Assembly (NCBI GenBank): GCA_024500155.1
Contig: CM044856.1
Coordinates: forward strand, 46,004,303 to 46,068,302
Direction: 5' to 3'
Source: Chenopodium formosanum
Taxonomy: Eukaryota > Streptophyta > Magnoliopsida > Caryophyllales > Amaranthaceae
DNA length: 64,000 nt
Part shown: in pieces, positions 9,706-18,683 of the stretch
Position numbering within the stretch: position 1 is the stretch's first letter
How the letters are laid out: each line of letters begins with the position of its first letter
Translations under genes and position numbers: made by a program
The notes under the pieces: generated by a model
Seen by the model: only the letters and a program-made list of their open reading frames with translations
The model's database searches: none
Told to the model about the DNA's origin: nothing

Positions 9706-10037
9706 GGGCGATGTCCCTCATTTCGAGGGCAACTTTTTCCATTGATTACAACTGCACTCTCTTACATCAGAGAAACACCTGAGCTTGGAATCCGAGCAGA
9801 TACCCACCTAAATTTCCGTTCTCTTTATTCCGTTTCAAGTTATTAACTTGGGTGTCGGAGGCGGAGCACCACCCAACAGGTGTCTCCGTTTGTTTTGCAG
9901 GTTCAGCTCATCCCGGATCAGTCTTCGTGTTGTAAATCTCCCGAGGGACAAAAACACCCAAAACAGCTGCAATGCGGCGCAGCCCACCAATGATTATGGT
10001 TCAATGACCTAATCAGGGGCACAAATCCCGAGGACCC

Positions 10038-10045
10038 TATAAATA
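10038..10045 (+). promoter_or_regulatory. TATA box of Tat-1 LTR (duplicate copy)
   Basis: Same ccctataaataggg context as at 9698, within the second copy of the 336-bp repeat. If functional it would direct transcripts outward into the flanking C0 sequence. Confidence 0.6.
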
Positions 10046-10306
10046 GGGAGATTCCCCTCTTTTGGAGGGCTAGTTTTACCATTTATTATACATTGTCTCT
10101 GTGATAGAGACATCTGAGCTTGAAATTCGAGCAGATACCCAACTAAATTTCCGCACCTTCTTCTCTCCCTTCAAGTTACTAACTTGTTCGTCGGAGGCGG
10201 AGCACCACCCAACCGATGTCTCAGTTTGTTTTGCAGGTACAGCTCACGCCGGATCAGTCTTCGTGTTGTAACTCTCCCGAGGGACAAAAACACCCAAAAC
10301 ATGACA

Positions 10307-11618
10307 CAAAATTGATCTTATTCCCGGATCAATGCTCCCAAACAAACCAGCCTATAGAAGCACTCCAAAAGAAACCGAAGTGATTAGGAGGCAAGTGGAA
10401 GAATTACTGTCCAAGGGTCTTATTTGTAAGTCTCTTAGTCCATGTGCTTGTCCAACTTTGATTGTGCCTAAGAAGAATGGAGAATGGAGAATGGAGAATG
10501 TGTGTTGATAATATATCAATCAACAAAATCCCTATCAAGTACCGGTTTCCTATTCCAAGATTGAATGATTTTCTTGATGATTTGCATGGTTCTAAAGTGT
10601 TCTCTAAAATTGATTTGTAAAGTGGCTACCATCAAATTCGATTTTTCGAAGGAGATGAATGGAAGATCGCTTTCAAGACAAAGGAGGGCCTCTATGAGTG
10701 GCTTGTGATGCCATTTGGTTTGTCTAATGCACCATCTACATTTATGCACCTTATGAATCAGGTTATGCAACATGTCATGGGTAAATTAGTTGTAGTTTAT
10801 TTTGATGATATTTTGGTGTATAGTAGGGAGGAAGAAGAGCATTCCATGCATTTGCAACAGGTTTTTGAAGCCCTTAAACGTGAGAAATTGTATGGTACCT
10901 TAGAGAAGTGTCATTTCTTCACTTCCCAAGTTATTTTTCTTGGCTTTAAAGTCTCATCACAAGGCATTGAAGTTGATGAGAAAAAGGTTGCTGCAATTCG
11001 TGAGTGGCCCACGCCACAAACAATTCAACAAGTTCTAAGCTTTCATGGACTTGCTTCTTTCTATAGAAGATTTTTGCGGAATTTCAGTACCCTCATGGCA
11101 CCTATCACCGAGCTAACTAAAAATCAGAAGTTAGTTTGGAATGACAAGGCTCAAAAGGCCTTGATGAGGTAAAACGTCAACTTACTAGTGCACCTATTCA
11201 TGCTTTGCCTAACTTTGATGAAGTTTTTGAGGTTAAATGTGATGCTAGTGGAGTTGGCATTGGTGCTGTTTTGTCACAAGTTAGTCGTCCCCTTGCCTAC
11301 TTTAGTGAAAATTTCAATGAAGCACAACGGAAGTATAGCACCTATGATAAGGAGTTCTTTGTTCTTGTTCGTGCTTTGGACCATTGGAGACATTACCTCA
11401 TTTCCAAGGAGTTCATCCTTCATTCAGATCACGAAGCACTCAAGTATCTTCAAAGCCAACAAAAACTCCAACCACGCCATGCCAAATGGGTGGAGTATTT
11501 GCAAGCTTTTCATTTTGTGATCAAGCATAGGAGAGGCGCCATGAACAAAGGAGCTGATGCACTTTAAAGGAGATACACACTCTTGAATTCTTTTAAAGCA
11601 AGGGTGATTAGTGTTAAA
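10307..11618 (+). pseudogene. C0 RT-RNase H remnant
   Basis: Homologous to C1 16525-17644 plus 22447-22640. RT motifs are VMPFGLSNAPSTFM and VVVYFDDILVYS (near 10790-10830), and the RNase H holds CDASGVGIGAVLSQ and YSTYDKEFF. Damage: an extra gagaatgg unit near 10485-10500, a stop in place of Lys near 10617 (gatttgtaaagtgg), a frameshift near 11160 (ccttgatgagg versus cctttgatgagg), and a stop near 11567 at the end of RNase H. Not functional. Confidence 0.9.
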
Positions 11619-11932
11619 GACGTGATGGTCCATTTGCTATTGTTGAAAAGGTGAATGATAATGCTTAAAAAGTTGAGTTGCCTGGAGATTATGGTGTTTC
11701 TAGCACCTTTAACGTGGCTGATTTATCACCTTACTATGATGAGTTTAAAGAGTTGCCGAGTTTGATGGCAAACTCTTTTCAAGAAGGGGGGAATGTTGTA
11801 GCCAAGCCTAATAACTTGGTTATAGACATTTCTTTGGTACAAGATGTAGCATCATGCGTTGAGGCTATGCGTTCTATCCATGTGCAGCAAGATATTCAAT
11901 CCCTTGAATTTCTTGTTGTTCTTATTAACTAG
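11619..11932 (+). pseudogene. C0 integrase C-terminal remnant with LTR-encoded tail
   Basis: Joined at about 11618 after loss of nearly the whole integrase (compare C1 22640 to 28225). The residual reading is the conserved ELPGDYG...STFNVADLSPYYDEF block, broken by a stop near 11668 (aatgcttaaaaag versus aatgcttacaaag). The frame runs on into the LTR and stops at 11932, as it does in C1. A short gatg/gtga match at the junction suggests a microhomology deletion. Confidence 0.8.
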
Positions 11933-12506
11933 TTTATTCTAGTTCATTTTATGCTTTGAATAAATTGAAAACTTTAGCCTTATTTTAAGTTTGCAAATTA
12001 GTTATATTTTCTTTAGTTTCTATAGCTAATTTATGTCCGAAATTGTAATGTCACATTCACACAAAGTACAAGTGCAAGATACATCAAGAAGGCAGCCATT
12101 TAAGCTTGTGAAAGAAGCATGGAATCCGAAATTCATTTAAAAGGAATTTCAAAGCTTTGATTTGGGTGTTACAATCAGTTTCAATGAGGGATTACAAGCC
12201 TTCAATTCAGCCTTCAAGTGACCGTTTATTTCAGTCAGCATTGGGGCATCTAAAGGGCATCCAAGTACATCCTTGTCCACATACATTCAAGCTTATTTCA
12301 AGGCTTGAATCAAGTAGGAGTTATACTTCTTATGTTGTTTGAATTTGGGCGTGAATAATGGGGTGATACACCTCCAAGTTGCTGCTTTGTTGGGCGTGAA
12401 TCAAGGGGGAGTTATACTACAAGTTGCTGCTTTGTTGGGCGTGAATCAAGGTGGAGTTATACTCTCTTATTTCTGATTTTATTTGGAGGTTACAAACCAC
12501 CATTTC
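11794..12506 (+). repeat. C0 3' LTR, truncated on the right
   Basis: Starts TGTTGTAGCC directly after a polypurine tract (aagaagggggggaa, 11780-11793). It aligns with the C1 LTR start at 28393 and with C2 59883 onward, and is cut after ggaggttacaaaccaccattt. The expected TATA box and right end are missing. Confidence 0.85.
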
Positions 12507-13370
12507 TAGCAGTTATGCTAAAAAGCAGGCGGATAAAATGTGTTATCTGCCTTTGCTTGCCTTTTTTTGATGGGTTGCAAAGGCAATCGGCTTTATAGCG
12601 CAAGAGATGTAACAGGCGGCCATATAAGGGTCGCCTGCCCCGATTGAATTATTAACTAGACGGCCACAAGTCAGCTAACAAGGCTACTCGATTTTGACTA
12701 TCTGTTTCTTAGAAACAACAAATTAATTCAAGTTGTTGTCAAATGATTTAAACATTCGAGCCGGTAGTTTATATCCAATTATACACCCATCCATGCTTCC
12801 CATTGGAAATATTCTTGAGTTAATAATTTCAAGCCGTAATTTAAGCAAGGTTATAATGCAGCGTTCCGGATGTGTCATTAAACATAACTTATTCAAAATC
12901 CGTCTGTATTCCCTTTAAATTACTTGTGACAGATGACTATGAGTTGATCAATTTGATCGTTCAATCTTTGTCGTCTGTATGTAGTTGTAGAGTACTTTGT
13001 TACCCAAAAAGGGAGTTACTCTCCGCGACGATTCCACCCGGATGGGCATCGCCGGACGCCTCACTCATGTTGGATAAGACAAATTATAAATTTATATTTT
13101 ATCTGGCTAAAGGCCTCTTGTCTGTTAGACAGTTGTTTAGCTACTGAGATTTTAACTCAGTTTATATCATCCGGGCCTGATATCCTTTTTTATTCGATTG
13201 TTAGGAAGGTCCATCTGTACCATGTACATTCGGTACTTAGAGGGTTATGCATGTATACTATAGAGTGAACAATAATAGTGAAAATGAAAGAGACTTGTCA
13301 TTAATAAGCTATTTCAATTATAGAAATTTACAAATTTTTAGAAGTAGTACTTTTTAAAATTGTCTACATT
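12507..13370 (-). other. Tat-2 post-pol spacer, no gene seen
   Basis: Lies downstream of the Tat-2 integrase end and should correspond to 5678-6310 of Tat-1, but similarity by eye is weak and patchy. No antisense gene is present, so that part of Tat-2 is lost. Short ORFs here have no recognisable content. There is a GC-rich patch near 13020-13060 (gcgacgattccacccgg). Confidence 0.45.
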
Positions 13371-13664
13371 TTAAGACCTAGGCAGCCGCATGTCGTCTGG
13401 TGTTTCCAGGCGGTAGGTGCCATCTCTTACTTCATCATCGATCCGGTAGGGATCTTTCCAATTGGGAGTTAGCTTTCCATGCTCGTTGGCCCTAATTGTT
13501 GCCTCCATTTTTCGTAACACAAAATTCCCCACTTTCAAGGGTCGTTTGTGTACTCTTTTGTTATAGGCACGAGTCATTCTCATACGGTAAATCTCATGAT
13601 GTAGGGCCGCATTGCCCATGCGCTCCGGGAGTGAGTCCAATGCTAATCACATGGCCTCCCACTT
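13371..13664 (-). pseudogene. Tat-2 integrase C-terminal fragment
   Basis: The minus strand reads the same C-terminal block as Tat-1: ERMGNAALHHEIYRMRMTRA, RPLKVGNFVLRKMEAT, then GTYRLETPD. It is cut at 13664 by C1, and the sequence resumes at 29439 after the duplicated cactt. Confidence 0.88.
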
Positions 13665-14224
13665 TGTTGTAGCCAAGCCTAACAACTTGGTTATGGACGT
13701 TTCTTTAGTTCAAGACATAGCATCATGCATTGGTGCTATGCGTTCTATCCAGGTGCAGCAAGATATTCAATCCTTTGAGTTTCTTGTTGTTCTTATTAAC
13801 TAGTTCAATCTAGTTCATTTTATGCTTTGAATAAATTGTAAACTTTAGTCTTATTTTAAGTTTGCAAATTAGTTTTATTTTCTTTAAGTTTTCTTTAGCT
13901 TGTTAAAGTTCAAAAATGTAGTGTCACATTCACATGAACTACAAGTACAAGATACAACAAGAAGGCAGCCATTTAACTTGGGTGTTACAATCAGCTTCAA
14001 TGAGGAGTTGCAAACTATCAATCCAAGTGGGCGTCATTTCAGCATTTGAGCATCAAAAGGCGTCCAAATACACTCTTGTCTACATACATCCAAGCTTGAT
14101 CCAAGGCTTGAATCAAGGAGGAGTTACACTTCTTTTTGCTGTTGAATTGGGCGTGAATTAAGGGGCTGTTTTGCTTCTTACTTCCTGCTTGGTTGAGGCT
14201 TAATTGAGGAGGATGTGACCACCA

Positions 14225-14336
14225 CTTTTAATGTATCTAGACACAAAATCTGTTTTTAATGTATCTAGACACAAAATCTGTTTTTAATGTATCTAGACAC
14301 AAAATCTGTTTTTGATGTATCTAGACACAAAATCTG
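14225..14336 (+). repeat. Four tandem 28-bp units in C1 5' LTR
   Basis: Units at 14225, 14253, 14281 and 14309, each carrying atgtatctagacacaaaatc. The same four units are in the 3' LTR at 28953-29064. C0 and C2 lack the array, so the unit was amplified in the C1 lineage before insertion. Confidence 0.95.
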
Positions 14337-14416
14337 TTTTGATGCTTAGCTTAGGCGTGTAACAAGTGGGCTGACATCTCACTTAGTTTAGCTTGTACTT
14401 AAGGATGCTTGTTTAC

Positions 14417-14425
14417 TATAAATAG
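14417..14425 (+). promoter_or_regulatory. TATA box in C1 LTR
   Basis: TATAAATAG in the context ttactataaatagcaagc, about 90 bp downstream of the 28-bp repeats. The 3' LTR copy is near 29145. Confidence 0.65.
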
Positions 14426-14703
14426 CAAGCAAATGTGAATGAGAAAGGAGATTATTAAAACATTAAAAAAACTTGTCTTACATTCGTTTCTTGGATTAGA
14501 AACAAAACCTGAAATTCTTGGATTTGGAATTTCGTTTCCTTTGCTTAGTTAGCTAGTTTAGGCTACTAGTTGGCTTGTGATCTTAGGAATCCATTTCGTT
14601 TCTTAGTGGTGTGACTGTAGCTAAGAAGCTATTTGGTTCATTAGTCTTACTTATCTTGGTTCATCCCTTGTATATTTCGGGTTGATACTCCAAATATACA
14701 ACA

Positions 14704-14722
14704 TTTGGCGCTAGAAGGAGGG
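14704..14722 (+). other. C1 primer-binding-site region (primer not assigned)
   Basis: Directly after the LTR comes tttggcgctagaaggagg. It starts with the TGG expected of a tRNA 3'-CCA match but is not the initiator-Met site used by the B family. C2 has nearly the same sequence at 60710 (tttggcgctatgaggagg). I cannot name the tRNA. Confidence 0.5.
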
Positions 14723-14780
14723 GGATCTAGCAAAACAAATACCCAAACACATACCCAAACACATACCCCAAACACAAACC

Positions 14781-17644
14781 ATGTTCGACATCCCACCCCC
14801 TAATTGGCAAGAATATGTCAATAAGGTTGCACAAGAGAAAGTAGATATGGAGCAACGAATGCAATACTTGCAAGATCAGTTAAAAGATCTTTCTATTAAG
14901 TTGCGCCATCAAAAAGAGGGCTCACCCAATCATAGTGATGAAGAATTGAGTGAATCTAATTTCAATCACAATGATAGACCTTCTCATGAAAGAGAAAGGT
15001 CACGGCCTAATAATGACATAAAAGCAGACATTCCTGAATATGATGGCAAACTCGATGCTGATGAGTTTGTAGAATGGTTAAGAACGGTGGAGAGAGTGTT
15101 TGACTATAAGCAAACACCGGAAGAGAAAAAGGTGAAAATTGTGGCCTTGAAGCTACGGAAATATGCCTCAACTTGGTGGGCTAGTGTGTGCGCCAAGAGG
15201 GAAAGGCAAGACAAAGAAAAAGTGAGATCATGGGTTAAGATGAAGAAATTGTTGAAACAAAAGTTTCTTCCCACATACTATGTGCAAGAAAACTTTTCAA
15301 AATTCCATAACCTTAAGCAAGGTACGAAATCAGTAGAGGAATATGCTAGGGAGTTTGAAGGATTTGTTATGAAGTGTGGAGTAGAGGAAGATGAGCCTCA
15401 AACTTTGGTTCGGTTCCTAGGTGGACTTGACCCAAAAATAGCCAATGTGGCCGAACTACACCCTTACACCACCCTTGAAGAGCTCATTATCTTAGCACAT
15501 AAGATTGAGCAGCAACAAAAAGCAAGAGGCAAAAGTGAATCATCACGTTTTGCATCTCAAACCTCATTTCCCCAAAGAAAGCAAACATCCAATTTCCCAC
15601 CTTTCAAACCCACATCCAATCAGCCTACTTCTAAACCACCTTCACAAAACACCCAAAATTCCAACCCAAATCCAGCCCCAAGAAGATGCTTTAGGTGTCA
15701 AGGCCTTGGACATATGGCTAGTGATTGTCCAAATAAAAAAATTGTTACTTTGGTAGAGTATGAAGAGGAGGACGAATTAGAGGTTGAAGAGGACAACAAT
15801 CTTGAAGAGAATGATGAGTATGCGTGCCTAGGTCCGGATGAAGGAGAATGCTTGGTGGTTCGACGTACGCTTAGCAATATGTTGGACCAAGAAGGGAGCT
15901 TGCAACGTGAGGCAATCTTTCACACTCGTTGCACCATTGGTGGAAAGGTATGCACTTTGATTATTGATGGAGGTAGTTGTACCAATGTAGCTTCGCAAGT
16001 TGTGATAGACAAGTTGAAAATGAAAACTATCCCTCATCCTAAACCATATAAAATTCAATGGTTAAGTCATAGTAAAGGGATTCATGTCACACAACAAGTC
16101 TTGTTATCATTTAGCATTGGTAAAACTTATGAGGAAAAATTATGGTGTGATGTTGTACCTATGGATGCATGTCATGTTTTACTTGGTAGACCTTGGTTAT
16201 TTGATAGGCGTGTGATGCATGATGGTTACAAAAACACCTACTCCTTTTCTAAGGACGGAAAGAAAATTGTCCTTACCCCTTTAATCCTCAAAAATGATCA
16301 CCCCATACCCACGCCTCCCACTTCCCTCACCACTCTCATAAAATCTGAATTCCATGAATATAGAGTTCACAAACACTTCATTTTGAGCCAACTTGATACC
16401 CCCTCTCAACCGTCCAAAGAAGAAAACCACCCACTCCTCAGCTCTCTTCTCAAAACCTATTCCCATGTTTTCCCCAAAGATATCCCTCACGGATTACCCC
16501 CAAAGCGTGACATCCAACACAAGATTGATCTTGTACCCGAATCCATGTTCCCAAACAAACCAGCCTATAGAACCAATCCCAAAGAAACCGAGGAAATTAG
16601 AAGACAAGTGGAGGAATTGTTATCAAAGGGTCTTATTCGTAAGTCTCTTAGTCCATGTGCTTGTCCTACTTTGATTGTACCTAAGAAAAATGGAGAATGG
16701 AGAATGTGTGTTGATAGTAGGTCAATCAATAAAATCACTATCAAGTACCGGTTTCCTATTCCAAGGTTGAATGATTTACTTGATGATTTACATGGTTCTA
16801 AAGTGTTCTCTAAAATTGATTTGAAAAGTGGCTATCATCAAATTCGAATTTTCAAAGGAGATGAATGGAAGACCGCTTTCAAGACAAAGGAGGGCCTCTA
16901 TGAGTGGCTTGTGATGCCATTTGGTTTGTCTAATGCACCATCTACATTTATGCGCCTTATGAATCAGGTTATGCAACCTTTCATGGGTAAATTTGTTGTA
17001 GTCTATTTTGATGATATTTTGGTGTATAGTAGGGAAGAAGAAGAGCATGCTAGGCATTTGCAACAGGTTTTTGAAGCCCTTGCTTGTGAGCAACTATATG
17101 GTAACTTAGAGAAGTGTCATTTTTTCACTTCCCAAGTTATTTTTCTTGGTTTCAAAGTTTCATCTCAAGGCATAGAGGTTGATGAAAAGAAAGTTGCTGC
17201 AATTCGTGAGTGGCCCACGCCACAAACAATTCAACAAGTTCGTAGTTTTCATGGACTTGCTTCTTTCTATAGGAGATTTGTGCGAAATTTTAGTACTCTC
17301 ATGGCACCTATCACCGAGCTAACTAAAAATCAGAAGTTGGTTTGGAATGATAAGGCTCAAAAGGCCTTTGATGAGGTAAAACGTCAACTTACTAGTGCAC
17401 CCATTCTTTCTTTACCTAACTTTGATGAAGTTTTTGAAGTTGAATGTGATGCTAGTGGAGTTGGTATTGGTGCTATTTTGTCACAAGTTGGGCGTCCCCT
17501 TGCCTACTTTAGTGAAAAACTCAATGAAGCACAACGGAAGTACAGCACCTATGATAAGGAGTTCTTTGCTCTTGTTCGTGCTTTGGACCATTGGAGACAT
17601 TACCTCATTTCCAAGGAGTTCATCCTTCATTCAGATCATGAAGC
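14781..17644 (+). CDS. C1 Gag-Pol part 1: Gag, protease, RT, RNase H start
   Basis: The ATG at 14781 (MFDIPPPNWQEYVNK) follows a 77-nt leader after the LTR and has an equivalent start in C2. Gag core about residues 85-265 (ADEFVEWLRTVERVF, YASTWWASV, EYAREFEGFVMKCGV). CCHC knuckle CFRCQGLGHMASDC near 302-315. Protease LIIDGGSCTNVAS near 395. RT about 620-800 with YFDDILVYS. The RNase H starts near 870 (CDASGVGIGAILSQ). The frame is cut at HSDHEA (17640-17644) by B1. The displayed ORF runs on to 17801 only because B1's LTR happens to be open in that phase. Coding resumes at 22447. Confidence 0.93.
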
Positions 17645-18391
17645 TGATGCAAGTCTAAGCATGGAGAACTTCGAAGATTTGCTTATCATGCATCAAGATA
17701 GCTTGTCCCTAAACATTGATTCAAGCCAAGCATTGCATGGACACTTTCTTGGATATCAAAGCAAAGCCACGGTTTGCTTAGTGGTTTTTCTTGGAGTCTA
17801 GTTCGCTTTCTTGAACTTTCTTGAATTTTCTTTACTTAGATTTTGCTTACAAGTTTTTACCTTTCACTTGAAAGGGTTTTTCTTGGTTCAAGCATTAGGA
17901 TCTTTAATCTTTATTTAGTTCTTTAATTTTTATTTATTTATTTAGTTGCTTTAAAAATCAGTTAGTTAGCAAAATAAATCAGTTTAGGCGTGTGCTTGTT
18001 CTCCAAGGAGTTTGGTGTATGCTTGTGCGCCAAGGTGCTTGCTCTTCAAGCAAGTTAGAATTCTAGTTTAATTAGGATTGAATTAGGGACTTGTCCTAAT
18101 CTTCCTAGGTAAACTAAGTCTTATAAATAGGGCTGTAAACACACGAATAAATACACATAGAGATTAATATTCAGATTTATTTCTTAAGTTGCATACTTGA
18201 GTTTTGGTTGATTGCGATCAATTGCTGTTTTGCTTGTTTTAGTTAAAACATTCGTTTGGATTGATTAATTAGGTGGATTCTTAATTGATTAATCTTAGTT
18301 TTTGTTTAATTCTTGGTGGATTTCCTGTATAGAATTAGACTTAAACATATCCCTTGTGTTTTGTTGATTTTCGGATCAATAATTCACATCA
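17645..18391 (+). repeat. B1 5' LTR (747 bp, long subtype)
   Basis: TGATGCAAG...TTCACATCA. TATA box TATAAATAG at 18122-18130. An imperfect hairpin (attaggg...tcctaat, 18083-18101) lies just upstream of the TATA box. The first ~157 nt are open as the Pol tail. Confidence 0.93.
18122..18130 (+). promoter_or_regulatory. TATA box in B-family LTR (B1)
   Basis: TATAAATAG in the context agtcttataaatagggctg, conserved in most B LTRs (for example 22177-22185 in the other B1 LTR). B6 has lost one base here (ttatagac), which breaks the box in both its LTRs. Confidence 0.65.
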
Positions 18392-18395
18392 TCTT

Positions 18396-18407
18396 TGGTA
18401 TCAGAGC
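18396..18407 (+). other. B1 primer binding site, initiator tRNA-Met type
   Basis: TGGTATCAGAGC starts four bases after the LTR, the classic plant initiator-Met site. B2 (about 27293-27304) and B5 (about 39486-39497) have it intact on the minus strand. B3 has lost one G (tatcagaccagg) and B7 has one change (ctctaatacc). Confidence 0.9.
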
Positions 18408-18683
18408 CAGGTTACGCAACTTCGGAAAAAATTAAACTGGGAACAATTGGCTGGGAATTTTTGAGTGATTCTTTTTGCATTGAACTCTAAAAACGTCCAG
18501 CTATCACCATATAAAATTTCATAATTTTTAATTGAGTAACGCGTTCTACACAGCCTCAAACATTTGGTGTTTGTGCACTGATTTGCGGATGGGAGTCCGG
18601 TTTTTGTGTTGCCTAGTTTTTCTTCAAGATTCGATCTTTTAATCAAGATTTTTGCATGAACTGACTTGATTTGTGTAGGAATC

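Larger units (their letters stand above)
1..10301 (+). mobile_element. Tat-1: Tat-lineage Ty3/gypsy retrotransposon, 5' end outside window
   Basis: Order seen: gag, protease, RT, RNase H, second RNase H, integrase on +, then a convergent gene on -, then an LTR-like end. The second RNase H (VYVDGSS...NNEAEYEALL) marks the Tat lineage (Ogre, Retand and Grande relatives), and a gene in reverse orientation between pol and the 3' LTR is known from Grande-type members. The 5' LTR and the start of gag lie upstream of the window. The 3' end is at about 10301 (acccaaaaca), where CRM-like C0 sequence begins abruptly inside its RT region. I infer that Tat-1 inserted into C0, with tgaca (10302-10306) as a possible target duplication; this needs the missing left flank. 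Pol and the antisense gene are open, while gag and the gag-pol linker carry damage. Confidence 0.9.
9148..10301 (+). repeat. Candidate Tat-1 3' LTR with duplicated end
   Basis: A purine tract (aaaaaagaaaagag, about 9132-9146) precedes TGAGAGAGAC at 9148. The region ends ...acccaaaaca at 9965 and again at 10301. Tat-3 has the same arrangement: purine tract, TGAG at 58597, end at 59411 (815 bp versus 818 bp for 9148-9965). The right end is firm because two copies stop at the same base. The left end is provisional, since the 5' LTR of Tat-1 is outside the window. Confidence 0.5.
9630..10301 (+). repeat. Tandem duplication of a ~336-bp LTR segment
   Basis: Unit 1 (about 9630-9965) and unit 2 (9966-10301) share the order gcgcagcccaccaatgatta, TATAAATAGGG, tgagcttg-aat-cgagcagatac, ggaggcggagcaccaccca, ttttgcagg, and gagggacaaaaacacccaaaaca. 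They differ at many positions, so the duplication is not recent, or one unit comes from another element. Tat-3 has one unit only (about 59075-59411). Confidence 0.8.
10302..12506 (+). mobile_element. C0: truncated CRM-like Ty3/gypsy remnant
   Basis: It starts abruptly in the pre-RT region, at the base where the Tat-1 LTR ends, and runs through RT and RNase H. A deletion then joins it to the integrase C-terminus and a 3' LTR that is itself cut at about 12506, where Tat-2 spacer sequence begins. It is closer to C2 than to C1: shared words such as gggcgtgaatcaagggggagt occur in both LTRs. The 5' part is probably upstream of Tat-1, outside the window. Confidence 0.85.
13665..14703 (+). repeat. 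C1 5' LTR (1039 bp)
   Basis: TGTTGTAGCC at 13665 to TATACAACA at 14703. It contains a TATAAATAG box at 14417-14425 and four tandem 28-bp units. Paired with 28393-29433. Confidence 0.93.

Noticed and set aside
11424..11633. Minus-strand ORFs opposite RNase H and RT of C copies (also 10516-10773, 16788-17093, 62791-63117)
   Set aside because: Consistent mirror frames of conserved RT/RNase H coding; shadows.
14225..14336. Regular 28-bp repeats resembling a CRISPR array
   Set aside because: Units abut without spacers, lie in an LTR, and occur identically in the partner LTR of a plant retroelement.
18392..18415. tRNA-like match just after B LTRs
   Set aside because: Only the 3'-end complement of initiator tRNA-Met; it is a primer binding site, not a tRNA gene.
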